NCBI GenBank assembly: GCA_030272585.1
Contig: BSYQ01000011.1
Span: 558,001-622,000 of the forward strand
Source: Bryopsis sp. KO-2023
Lineage: Eukaryota; Chlorophyta; Ulvophyceae; Bryopsidales; Bryopsidaceae
Length of the DNA: 64,000 nucleotides
Direction: 5' to 3'
Both the position numbers and the translations under genes were made by a program. Under the pieces are notes generated by a model. The model ran no database searches. It was not told the origin of the DNA and saw only the letters and a program-made list of their open reading frames with translations. This document shows positions 50,678-62,301 of the stretch, in pieces; positions within the stretch are counted from its first letter, which is position 1; every line of letters begins with the position of its first letter.

Positions 50678-51510
50678 CTGAAACAAACACCTTTAACAAA
50701 TGAGTAACCACAAACACAACTGTGGAATGACCCCTCTCATGTCGGTTTGGCGATCGAGATTACAAGGGAAACATTTGGTTGTGCCAGCCGGGGTGCCAGC
50801 CAGGTGTGAGCGTGTTTGAAGAAGAAACGACCAGCTCGCCTCACTTGAAATTTGGATCATCAAGAGAGAGGGAGTATTTTGTTGAACTCTTTGACTTCGT
50901 TTGAAAGAAAGACTGCAGAATCCGAGGCAGGTTGAGGGCTGCTTGGTGCTCTTTGTTGTGTGGAAATGAAAATGAAAATGTGGAGAGTAGGATTCGTACC
51001 CCCGCCGAATCGTAATCCTAGTCGCGACGATCCACTCTACGGACCCGGTCAGAATTATTTCTCCACGATATATTCTAAAACCAATTCAATATATAACTTG
51101 GTTCGAAAACCCCAAGACCTCTCACACGCCACTTCCACCGTATCATCGGATTCTCAGGCTTTATTGGGTTTTTGTCTTTTCTCTTTGTGGCCTTCTTTAT
51201 CGAGCAGCCTTCATTCTTCTTTCGTTGCACTCTGCCTGGTATCTTGAGTTTCTGCTTTACTTTTCTATTACTTTTCATGGATGCTGGCAGCTCTTTCTAT
51301 CCAGACATTTTCGTGGCTTTCCTTCCTTCCCGTTTGCCCACACTTTAGGTTTGGCTGATGTCCGGATATTCGTAAATTCAAAGTTAAAGTTGCAAGAAGT
51401 CGGCGTTTGCGCAAACACATGCTCTTGCACGAAGCCTGTGCTTCAAGGGAAAAACAGAAAGGTTGAGAAAAAGGCAGCCGCCTAGAGCAGTTTGAGGTTG
51501 CTTTCAACTG
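50678..51510. other. Right end of unit 1; no supported gene
   Basis: From about 50723 the sequence is unrelated to the flank of unit 3. Around 50985-51050 it holds a segment whose reverse complement has a loose tRNA look (GGGTACGAATCC), but it does not fold convincingly. No coding exon is recognised. The equivalent in unit 2 is 59529-60359. Confidence 0.4.
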
Positions 51511-52117
51511 GTTTGCTTTGAAGGAATAGGATGGGGGTTTCCCCCCCTGTTTTCTGGCTTTTCACAGTGCAACATCAAGCAGAATAGGGAGAAGGGGTGC
51601 TTCATGAAACTCTCGTTGTTTTTCGATCCACCGAAAAAGGAGGGGCTGCCAGAAAATTAGTTTGGAGGAATTTCCTAGAAAGTCAGTCTGCCAGTCTCGA
51701 CATCTCAGCCTCAAACGGAGGCATTGCAGCCCAGACTTGATCAGATAGAACGTGGGTCTGACTGGAAGACCAGACCGGCGGCGGAGTCAGTTTGTTCGAA
51801 TTTTGCTCTGGTTGGGTGTTCTCACTTGTGTGTGTTCTGCTGTTGGTTGAATTGGATAACAACAAAAGGAAGACTGGGCAATTCGATTTCAAATGAAAAC
51901 ACAAGAAGAAGAAGACGCAAGAAGGAGAATTTTTACAGCTAGCCCACCATCAAACAACAAACTCTATCCCACCATCCCCACATATCAATGCTAAGGAAAA
52001 TTTGCTAAAAGCCAGTACTACAGTCTAGTGCAGTTTTTCAAACACTGCCCCCTCCAGTCCAAACTCCGAAGCCCACCAAAACAGAACCCCTTTTTTTTTT
52101 TTTTTGAAAAAACGAAG

Positions 52118-52555
52118 CTACACCTTTCGACGCTTGTTCCTGCCCTGTCTGGGCTCCGAGTTTTCTTCACCAGCAACGTAAACGACGGAAATGGTCCTTT
52201 TTTTTCGGAATCTCTGCAGCTCATCCTCGGAATACACCTTTCCTTTCCTCTCCCCTTTTGAATGCAAGGCGACGGGCACGGAAACGTGGCCTGCGAAGCG
52301 CAAAGACGTCGGCTTTTTTTCAGTCGGCAGGCCAGCAGGGGATTCTTTTTTTTCCTCGCTTCCCTTTTTGACGTTCGCTTCCGTCTTTACCGGAGTCGGA
52401 GCCGGCGTGGACGACCAAAGCGCGAAAAGTCCCGCCAAGCTCGTCGGCGGTGGCGGTGGAGGTGGCGGAGTCGCACTCGGTTCCTCCGGGATCGTCACCA
52501 GGCTCTGCTCGTATGTCTTGGTGCGGTACGTCAGGATTCTGTTCCTTCTCGGCAT
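52118..52555 (-). CDS. Basic proline-rich protein, putatively nuclear, unit 2
   Basis: Identical in sequence to the unit 1 copy, with the same start, the same proline run and the same basic C-terminus. The upstream TATATA/CACGTG is also preserved, so nothing visible separates the copies functionally. Confidence 0.6.
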   Translation of the reverse strand: MPRRNRILTYRTKTYEQSLVTIPEEPSATPPPPPPPPTSLAGLFALWSSTPAPTPVKTEANVKKGSEEKKESPAGLPTEKKPTSLRFAGHVSVPVALHSKGERKGKVYSEDELQRFRKKRTISVVYVAGEENSEPRQGRNKRRKV

Positions 52556-52683
52556 GTTTCTCGCGGTGTTTCGGCAGGTTCGCAGTTTGGGTCGACGACG
52601 GAAAAGAAAAGGCTCGAAAAAAACGAAAGAAAGGCTCGAAAGGTGTGTTCGCAGGTGTGGCACGCAACGAAAAACAAGGCGCC

Positions 52684-52695
52684 TATATACACGTG
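52684..52695 (-). promoter_or_regulatory. TATA box next to a CACGTG E-box, unit 2
   Basis: Same motif pair and spacing as in unit 1. Confidence 0.4.
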
Positions 52696-54271
52696 ACACG
52701 ATTCAGGAATCTGTCGTACGACGCGGCGGCGAATTGACAGAAACATCGAAATCTGGATGACGGACGTACGGACATGCATCAACACATCCGGAAATCCGCC
52801 AAATACAAGTGGTTTTTACATCACCAAATTCACTGAAATTAATTGTCTTTTAACAATATGCTATCTTCGAATTAACAAAGTCCTCTCTGAAATCATGATT
52901 CCATATCGAATGTTGTTGGTTCTACTCAGCCTGAGTGACTCAGGTCTATTCTTCACTCGAAGAAATTCAATTTGTGGCAATTCTCCTCCACAATGTAATT
53001 TGATGTTTGTTTGTTTGTTCTTCACTCGATGCTCGATTAAAGTTTTGGTTTGGATTGACAGTGGCTTGGTAGAATGATGAGTCACAAAGTCTGACGCTCT
53101 GTTGGTGATGAACCCATAATTCCTTTGTTTTTGGAAGGAAAGATTTCCTTGTGCAGCAACAATTCATTAATTACATTATGAAGACAGTACTAGAATAATT
53201 GTACATCATGATTAAACCCACAGCAAATATCATCCGTAGCTTCCTTCATCCTTGAAATAAAGGAAAAAAAAACAAAAAAAACTGTGACCCTGATTTAGGG
53301 AGATCACACTTGAGAAAGGTTCACAATCCAAAAAACAGAAGAAGAAAAAAAAATCATTCTGGCAGTATTCTGTTACCAAAAGCAACAGAATGCATATTTC
53401 ATTTAAATGATCTAAAATTTTGAATTTTAATCAATTTTTGTTTTTAAATTTAAGCAATGCTGGAAAGCTCTTTTCGAGGGCAGCCGAGTTTTCGAAACCA
53501 AGACTTGAACAAGCTGGTGCCAACGGCTGTCCATCCACGTAGGGCATGTATCGTCAATCGGTGTGGCGTCCGAGGGAATATCAGCAAAGAGAAGCAAACG
53601 TGGGTGTTTTTTGATGTGGAAACTCGACAATGACGGGCTTCGATTCTTTCTCAATGCCTGTTTTTGAGTTTGGAGGTCAGATTGCTGGGTTCTGATTTGG
53701 CTGATAGGTGGGTTCATCCGGCGATTTTTCCCCGACTTGTTCCCGTCTCAATTCACGACCAGACGACAAAACATGATGATAAGGTGAGTAGATCTGCCAG
53801 GTTCAAAGCCTTCGATCAAACGAACAAAGAAATCACTCACTCACTTGGGTGTCAGAAGCCAACAATCACATTCACCGAAACTTCAAAACAAAACCGGCCC
53901 CAGAACGTAAGCGAAACATTGCAACCCCTCCCCAAAAGGGAGAGTATCAAAGGGAAAGGCTGGTTCAGTACAGGTAGGATGTCTTGCGTCAAAAATTGAT
54001 GGCGGCTCGAAATCGAGCGGAGGAGGCTGAAAGAAGAGGCTGAGCTGGTGGTGGCCGCCAATGAAGTGTTGGCAGCCTGGGAGGATGAAATCTGAGTGGG
54101 ATGTATCAGGGTTGGTCGATTGTTTCTATTTCATGTGGGGGCGGGGGGAGGGGAATCCCCAGGGAATATAGGCTGTTCGAATTTTGAGATGCTGTGGAAC
54201 ACATCTCAGCGACCAGATCTTCCGTTTTCTTTTTTTCACTTTCATTTTTTTTCTATTTTGTAACGCTGCAG

Positions 54272-55533
54272 GGGCGCACAGTAATTGTTGGCACGAAAGC
54301 TTGAGCCCCTTCGAAGGCAAAATCGCTGTAAGTTCTGGCAACTTGCCAATCCCACCCAAGAAACTGGGCGGCACCGTGGATGGAATCATTCCTAAGGGAA
54401 GCCTTACGTAAAATCTCAGCCCCATCCTCTAACTACCCCACAAGCATTCTCCACCATGCCACCTTACAGTGCATTACACCACTTTCTTGCCCTTATTTTT
54501 TCTTGAGTAAAATTTGTGATGGGTTGTTTGTTCGCTCCAGGGTGGCAAAGATGTTGTTTTTGGGAGGTACCCCTACATGTGCAGTTTGCGGAGCGAGCCT
54601 GGCAACACAGGCAGCTCGCATTTTTGTGGAGGGACCTTGATTAACAAGGACTGGGTTCTTACGGCTGCCCATTGCGTCGTGGATCGAAATGGAGCCGAAA
54701 CCACCACCTTATACATATCGTGTGGATTGACCCACACAGACGATGCAGAAACGGAGGTCGGTGCCCTGTGGATGCTTGGTGCTCCATCCATGATCTCCTG
54801 GCTGCAATAAAGTGCATTTTTACGTCTTCTTTTTTTTTTTTTGCTGGTTGTTGTAAAGGAGAAGCCCCCCGATATCTGTTTGGATATCCATTGAGACGGG
54901 TTGCATTCACCTTGCACCCCATCATTGGAATTGTGGAAAGCAAAAAATTGGAATCGTGGGTAATAGGCCCAAAACAAGAAAACACCAAACCATTGTTCCA
55001 TCATACTGCCATTGTTTGTGTGTTTTTAGAGGGAAAAAAACGACGACAGATATTGGATGTTGTGGATCAAGACCTGTATATACATATATATATTACATAC
55101 AACACCTCACGCACTTCATTTTGCATCCATGCTTGTTTTAAAACGTTTTTCTCTGTTCTTCTTCTTCAGGAATTCACCTCTTGCCATGTGATTTACCACG
55201 ACAAGTTCAATTTCAGGAAGCTAAATGATGGCTTCGACATCGCTCTGGTTCAGTTGAGCAGATCCAGCGACGAGGTTCCATGCAAGGTCGAAGAAAAAGA
55301 CATGGTGGAGCTCGAACACAACGGGAGAAGCAAGGTCGGGAGTGTAAGAACCATGGGCTGGGGGTTGAACGAGAAAGGACAGAGCGCCAAAATACTGCAA
55401 CAGCTGGACCTCGATTTGATGCGACCGCTGGCTTGTGCGAGGAAATTTGGTGTTGATTCCTCGTCCATGGCCAGAATTTTCCGGCAGAACAAGTCTATTT
55501 GTGGCCACAAGGATGGTGCTGATACGTGCCAAG
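54272..55533 (+). pseudogene. Truncated trypsin-like protease, unit 2
   Basis: The copy of the unit 1 gene, with exons 54272-54327, 54541-54756 and 55170-55533 and identical coding sequence. It also lacks the catalytic-Ser exon and the signal-peptide exon. One T fewer in the intronic T-run opens a long 352-codon frame across the intron, but this is an artefact of the run length and not a protein. Confidence 0.7.
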
Positions 55534-56068
55534 GTACCCTCTGGATCCGCTGCATTTTTAAGATATCTGTATATATATTGAATCGAATTTTACACACACG
55601 GTCAATCCGCTCAGTACCATATGCATTGGTGACATGCTTGATTTTGGGGGAGCATAATTTCTATGATTTCTTCTGGGAATGCCCATGCAATTCTGGTCAA
55701 CATTTTTTCTGGAGATTATCGACCTCTTAGTTCACCAGGTTTCTTCTTGAGTCAACCTAAAACACATTTCGGTGAACGAGCTGCACTCGGCCTACTTTAT
55801 ATAAATATGCATATTTTCTTTCTTTTTTTTTGGGGGGGTGGGGTAAAGGGGGAAAATAAGATTAAGTTTTATTAAAGTACTGGGCATTTTTCTTCTTCTT
55901 CTTCTTCTGTCGATTGTAGAATTGAATGAGAATGACCCACCCTGGAATTATACAGTTCAGGAAACACCACAAGAATAGGAAGCCTGGCAAAATACCGTAT
56001 TTTCAGTGACTGAATGTATATGTATATAAGTGCACCCCTTTTTCCAACGCACAGTTGTTTCCTTGCAG

Positions 56069-56758
56069 TCACGTGAAGGCAATTTTCCCCTCGTTTCCAT
56101 CCAGCCCTTGATACCCCACAAGCTTGACGTTATCGCCAAAGTCGAGGACTTCTTTCCCATCTTTCTTCTCCAGATTGATGCTGAAGTATGCACCGTGGGT
56201 CGGCTCACGACTTTGCAGGAGACTCCGCCCTCTGATCTGTGCTGATGTGGCGGCCGAAACGTCCGCACTTGGATCCTGCACAACGCTTTGTTAAATCCAA
56301 GGCGGCTAGGCACCCCAATAAAAATGCTGGGAGAAATTTGAAGCTAGTTTCAAGCTTGTTAAGCATCCTACCTCGTCTCCAGGAATTTCATACGCGATGG
56401 AAATGTTCAGAGCATATTTCTTGGTGAATATGGGCAGCACGATTGGTACCTGAAGAGAATCCCCACATCCGGTCAATTTCAATTCAAACAACAGGGAAAG
56501 GGAAGCAGTTTGTCGCTAGGATTCGTTGAATTTGTCACAGGATCGACACCACCTAGAACCAAGCACACGAAAGTGGTCGTGATGAAATCGGGAGCCACAA
56601 GAGGACTCAAGGATGCACCTTTCCGTTGTGATTCTCATCGCGTCAGCAACTTTTCAACTTTTTTTTTGGATCATCGAAATCGATGGCACACCTGATTCAA
56701 GCGCCGAGCACACAACGCCGAACAAGATCACGGCTGCGGCACTTCTCATCGATGCCAT
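56069..56758 (-). CDS. Putative small secreted protein, unit 2
   Basis: An identical copy of the unit 1 gene, with signal-peptide exon 56758-56692 and last exon 56275-56069. The same middle join remains unresolved. The gene is absent from unit 3. Confidence 0.5.
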
Positions 56759-57502
56759 CGAAAGGGCTGGGTAGTTACTCGCTGGATCCTTTTTCGTTCG
56801 AGGAACGGACAAATCCTGGTTGACCTGGGGGTGAGAAGAAGATACTGTCAGTTGGCGGGTGCATGATTAGAGTGATCCTGACGAATGCGAAGGAGAGCCA
56901 AGCCCCACTTAGACTTGCCTACTGATAGATTGTACCGCGGCAAAAGGGGAAAGGAGATGGATGGTTGTATGGATCGAGAGGACAAAACTCATGTGTTAGA
57001 CAAAGAATAAACTTTCATGCTATTCGACGGAGATCACAATTATGCATCATGTCCCCATACGCGAGAAAAGTGGAGGGTTTTGGGAATTCTCTTATCAGCC
57101 CAAATTGACCTTCATCATGGCAGGTGGTATCACAAGACGTGCTTTCGTTGTGGGGATTTGGTGGACTGCCGAATCTTATTCGGAGGCGAAGAACATTTGA
57201 GGATCGCTCTTTTTTTGCCAGGTTGGGATTGGTTGCTTGGAGTCGGGGGGGGGGTGGAAGAAAAAAAAAAGCGAGAATGAAAAGTAAAAGAAGCGGCAAT
57301 GTGATGATGATTTGGATTTTTTTTTGTGACAACACTTTTTCTTTGTTGTGTGGTTAGTCAGCACGATCGAAAGAATGGTGTCATTCATTTGGATAAGAAG
57401 ATGGCTACGGAAAAATGACCAAAAAAGTTGTAGGAAAAAAAAAAAAAAAAAAAAAGCAGAACCACAGCAGGACGATCGTCAGCTTTATTCTGCCGAGCAG
57501 AT

Positions 57503-58561
57503 TTATTCGATTTTTTGTACATGCTTCTTCTTCATGAGCCAGTGTGGCTGTTGAAGCTTATTTTGGCCTGGTTTCGTGGCAGCATCAAAAAGTCTTCCTA
57601 AAACATGATGCAGGTCCACTAGTGTTTGTTCAGCTGGAGGCAAATCAAAAACTGTCTTCTGATCCAGTCTTTCCCTCCACTCAGCGATTCTCACTTTCCA
57701 GCCGATACTCAGCCTTCCGGAGCCTGGTTTGACACCACAGGGTCATGTTTTCACACAACTTGGCCTTGATATTCTTTTGCACACATATATTCCCCTCCAC
57801 TCCACAATGTAATTTATGTGTCTGTATGTCTTTTGAAAGTTCAACCACTCGATACATTATTTACTTGTTTTACATATTGTCATTCATTCATTGTTCTCCC
57901 TCCACGTTTCCTGCTGAAACGCATTTTAAAAGACACAAGCAGAAATGCTGTTATGAAAACGTAGACACGTTCGAAAATCAACTCGCAGGAAGTGATCAAT
58001 CAATAAGTCACCAATAAGTCAATACAACCCACAGCAGAAGATACCCAGCATCCAGTGATACGAACAGATGGAAAGACAAAATAAAAGTCATTATGATGGT
58101 CCTGTTATTTTCCCGTGGCTCACAAAGAAATCCTCCCTTTGTCTTTCTCAACCAAAAAACACCCACCCATATACTTGCCGCATTTTTGTGCACACCTGAA
58201 AGATCTCCATGAACGTCAGATTCGAAGAAGTCCGAAGTCGATGGCGGCGCGCGACACCTGGGGGAGAAAACACACACGCCTGGTCAAGACTGCCTCGTCA
58301 CGACGTACTGATTTTCCCTGCCCAGACTCAGCCGAGCTGAGACTGCAGCCCTGGACTCCACTTCACCGAGACGTCTGCAGTGCCGGAACACCATCGGCCT
58401 CGACTCCGTGCGAGCCAGAGCGAGTGCGACTTTGTAAGGACTTGGTTGTTTTAACACACACGCAACGAGACAGGTCTTGGTGGGATGCCCCACCTGGTGA
58501 TTATTCTTGATCGCTTCCATTCCTTGGCCGTCTCCTCCGGATCGTTGAAGATGCAACCGAT
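57503..58561 (-). other. Cluster of candidate exons, unidentified gene fragment, unit 2
   Basis: An identical copy of the unit 1 cluster with the same splice sites and the same unresolved joins. Absent from unit 3. Confidence 0.3.
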
Positions 58562-58697
58562 CTGAAACACAATTAAGCACATGTTAGTATGCTGGTTGGG
58601 AACTGACTTGATCAATTGAAGAACAAGATGATATTGTTGTTTGATTAACGTGAGCTTCAACTCACAGCCACCGACTGGAGGCTGTCGGTCGACAGAG

Positions 58698-58925
58698 GGA
58701 ATCGAACTCGGGTTGGCTAGGCCCGAGTCGAGAGCACTAAATCAATAGCGGACCCCACCACAGGGACGCTCAAATGGGGGCCGTTGGTATCAAGTACCCT
58801 TTTTTTTTCATTACCTAAAACTAGGTACTCAATAATAACGGCCCCCATTTGAGCGTCCATGTGGTGTGGTCCGTTATTGATTCAATGCTTTCGACTTGGG
58901 CTTACCCAACCCGAGTTCGAATCCT
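58698..58925. mobile_element. Foldback element with tRNA-like ends, unit 2
   Basis: An identical copy of the unit 1 element, carried along in the tandem duplication. Absent from unit 3. Confidence 0.6.
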
Positions 58926-58968
58926 CGTGTTCTATTCTATCATAATATATATATGTATGGTTCAAGTC

Positions 58969-59528
58969 TCATGGAGCGTGATTTCTGTAGAGCTCCTCTT
59001 TTTCTAGCGTGGGTTCCAGTTTGGAGTTTTTCGTCTCAAAAGATTCGGACGGTTGAGGTGCCAATGGAGGCATTTCAATACAGACTGGATCGGAAGAGTG
59101 TGGAGCAGAACCTGGGTCTGGCTGGAAAATCAACCGTTGATCACCTGACAGCAGAAGTCACATCGTTTTTCTTGGTTTTACTTAGAAATCAATAAATCAA
59201 AACCCAGTTATTTTTTCAGGGGGATGGAAGTGGGAACTCTGTTCAAAAAAACCTTGAATGTATGTGTGATAAATCAAAACCAAATGGGTCCAAAAGTTGC
59301 TGGATCTATACTTTTGTTCATGGATGCAAAAACACCCAAAAATAAATAAAGAAACTGAAAAGGACACACCTTTATTCTAAAATCCAATGAGCGTTCAGGA
59401 TTTTCAATCAGAATTTCGTGGCATACCTTGGCTTCCATCTGAGCTGATGTATTTCCCAACCAGTGAGAGAATTCCTGAATCGTCTTCTTCTGCAACCTTC
59501 ATCGAAACCTCGACATGCCTCAGACTTC
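58969..59528 (-). pseudogene. 5'-truncated copy of the last two exons of the gene at 62302-63970, unit 2
   Basis: Identical to the unit 1 fragment, with exons 59528-59427 and 59144-58969. It has the same loss of upstream exons and the same extended C-terminus. Confidence 0.6.
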
Positions 59529-60966
59529 CTGAAACAAACACCTTTAACAAATGAGTAACCACAAACACAACTGTGGAATGACCCCTCTCATGTCGGTTTG
59601 GCGATCGAGATTACAAGGGAAACATTTGGTTGTGCCAGCCGGGGTGCCAGCCAGGTGTGAGCGTGTTTGAAGAAGAAACGACCAGCTCGCCTCACTTGAA
59701 ATTTGGATCATCAAGAGAGAGGGAGTATTTTGTTGAACTCTTTGACTTCGTTTGAAAGAAAGACTGCAGAATCCGAGGCAGGTTGAGGGCTGCTTGGTGC
59801 TCTTTGTTGTGTGGAAATGAAAATGAAAATGTGGAGAGTAGGATTCGTACCCCCGCCGAATCGTAATCCTAGTCGCGACGATCCACTCTACGGACCCGGT
59901 CAGAATTATTTCTCCACGATATATTCTAAAACCAATTCAATATATAACTTGGTTCGAAAACCCCAAGACCTCTCACACGCCACTTCCACCGTATCATCGG
60001 ATTCTCAGGCTTTATTGGGTTTTTGTCTTTTCTCTTTGTGGCCTTCTTTATCGAGCAGCCTTCATTCTTCTTTCGTTGCACTCTGCCTGGTATCTTGAGT
60101 TTCTGCTTTACTTTTCTATTACTTTTCATGGATGCTGGCAGCTCTTTCTATCCAGACATTTTCGTGGCTTTCCTTCCTTCCCGTTTGCTTACACTTTAGG
60201 TTTGGCTGATGTCCGGATATTCGTAAATTCAAAGTTAAAGTTGCAAGAAGTCGGCGTTTGCGCAAACATGCTCTTGCACGAAGCCTGTGCTTCAAGGGAA
60301 AAACAGAAAGGTTGAGAAAAAGGCAGCCGCCTAGAGCAGTTTGAGGTTGCTTTCAACTGGTTTGCTTTGAAGGAATCGGATGGGGGTTTCCCCCCCTGTT
60401 TTCTGGCTTTTCACAGTGCAACATCAAGCAGAATAGGGAGAAGGGGTGCTTCATGAAACTCTCGTTGTTTTTCGATCCACCGAAAAAGGAGGGGCTGCCA
60501 GAAACTTAGTTTGGAGGAATTTCCTCGAAAGTCAGTCTTCCAGTCTCGACATCTCAGCCTCAAACGGAGGCATTGCAGCCCAGACTTGATCAGATAGAAC
60601 GTGGGTCTGACTGGAAGACCAGACCGGCGGCGGAGTCAGTTTGTTCGAATTTTGCTCTGGTTGGGTGTTCTCACTTGTGTGTGTTCTGCTGTTGGTTGAA
60701 TTGGATAACAACAAAAGGAAGACTGGGCAATTCGATTTCAAATGAAAACACAAGAAGAAGAAGACGCAAGAAGGAGAATTTTTACAGCTAGCCCACCATC
60801 AAACAACAAACTCTATCCCACCATCCCCACATATCAATGCTAAGGAAAATTTGCTAAAAGCCAGTACTACAGTCTAGTGCAGTTTTTCAAACACTGCCCC
60901 CTCCAGTCCAAACTCCGAAGCCCACCAAAACAGAACCCCTTTTTTTTTTTTTTTGAAAAAACGAAG

Positions 60967-61404
60967 CTACACCTTTCGACGCTTGTTCCTGCCCTGTCTG
61001 GGCTCCGAGTTTTCTTCACCAGCAACGTAAACGACGGAAATGGTCCTTTTTTTTCGGAATCTCTGCAGCTCATCCTCGGAATACACCTTTCCTTTCCTCT
61101 CCCCTTTTGAATGCAAGGCGACGGGCACGGAAACGTGGCCTGCGAAGCGCAAAGACGTCGGCTTTTTTTCAGTCGGCAGGCCAGCAGGGGATTCTTTTTT
61201 TTCCTCGCTTCCCTTTTTGACGTTCGCTTCCGTCTTTACCGGAGTCGGAGCCGGCGTGGACGACCAAAGCGCGAAAAGTCCCGCCAAGCTCGTCGGCGGT
61301 GGCGGTGGAGGTGGCGGAGTCGCACTCGGTTCCTCCGGGATCGTCACCAGGCTCTGCTCGTATGTCTTGGTGCGGTACGTCAGGATTCTGTTCCTTCTCG
61401 GCAT
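60967..61404 (-). CDS. Basic proline-rich protein, putatively nuclear, unit 3
   Basis: The third identical copy. It is the only gene kept whole in all three units. In unit 3 it lies directly downstream, on the same strand, of the spliced gene at 62302-63970, which may be the original arrangement. Confidence 0.6.
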   Translation of the reverse strand: MPRRNRILTYRTKTYEQSLVTIPEEPSATPPPPPPPPTSLAGLFALWSSTPAPTPVKTEANVKKGSEEKKESPAGLPTEKKPTSLRFAGHVSVPVALHSKGERKGKVYSEDELQRFRKKRTISVVYVAGEENSEPRQGRNKRRKV

Positions 61405-61532
61405 GTTTCTCGCGGTGTTTCGGCAGGTTCGCAGTTTGGGTCGACGACGGAAAAGAAAAGGCTCGAAAAAAACGAAAGAAAGGCTCGAAAGGTGTGTTCG
61501 CAGGTGTGGCACGCAACGAAAAACAAGGCGCC

Positions 61533-61544
61533 TATATACACGTG
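61533..61544 (-). promoter_or_regulatory. TATA box next to a CACGTG E-box, unit 3
   Basis: Same motif pair and spacing as in units 1 and 2. Confidence 0.4.
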
Positions 61545-62301
61545 ACACGATTCAGGAATCTGTCGTACGACGCGGCGGCGAATTGACAGAAACATCGAAA
61601 TCTGGATGACGGACGTACGGACATGCATCAACACATCCGGAAATCCGCCAAATACAAGTGGTTTTTACATCACCAAATTCACTGAAATTAATTGTCTTTT
61701 AACAATATGCTATCTTCGAATTAACAAAGTCCTCTCTGAAATCATGATTCCATATCGAATGTTGTTGGTTCTACTCAGCCTGAGTGACTCAGGTCTATTC
61801 TTCACTCGAAGAAATTCAATTTGTGGCAATTCTCCTCCACAATGTAATTTGATGTTTGTTTGTTTGTTCTTCACTCGATGCTCGATTAAAGTTTTGGTTT
61901 GGATTGACAGTGGCTTGGTAGAATGATGAGTCACAAAGTCTGACGCTCTGTTGGTGATGAACCCATAATTCCTTTGTTTTTGGAAGGAAAGATTTCCTTG
62001 TGCAGCAACAATTCATTAATTACATTATGAAGACAGTACTAGAATAATTGTACATCATGATTAAACCCACAGCAAATATCATCCGTAGCTTCCTTCATCC
62101 TTGAAATAAAGGGAAAAAAAACAAAAAAAACTGTGACCCTGATTTAGGGAGATCACACTTGAGAAAGGTTCACAATCCAAAAAACAGAAGAAGAAAAAAA
62201 AATCATTCTGGCAGTATTCTGTTACCAAAAGCAACAGAATACATATTTCATTTAAATGATCTAAAATTTTGAATTTTAATCAAACCCAAATTGATTTGAG
62301 G

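Larger units (their letters stand above)
42658..51510. repeat. Tandem unit 1 (8,853 bp)
   Basis: The unit begins GTTTGCTTTGAAGG and ends TTTCAACTG, where the same start sequence follows again. Compared with unit 2 I see only a one-base T-run difference near 45978, a one-base A-run difference near 48590, two substitutions near 51339 and a CA dinucleotide difference near 51415. The unit is therefore a very recent duplication. It carries five annotated gene pieces and one foldback element. Confidence 0.95.
51511..60359. repeat. Tandem unit 2 (8,849 bp)
   Basis: A second head-to-tail copy of unit 1. Its length differs by the four bases explained by the homopolymer and CA indels. The gene content and orientations are the same. 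Confidence 0.95.

Noticed and set aside
50985-51050. A possible minus-strand tRNA
   Set aside because: The T-loop has GTACGAATC instead of GTTCGAATC and the arms do not pair well. It may be a decayed tRNA-derived repeat but cannot be called a gene.
54672-55730. A 352-codon plus-strand frame in unit 2
   Set aside because: It runs through the protease intron and exists only because the T-run is one base shorter than in unit 1, where the same frame is broken. The true exons inside it are already annotated.
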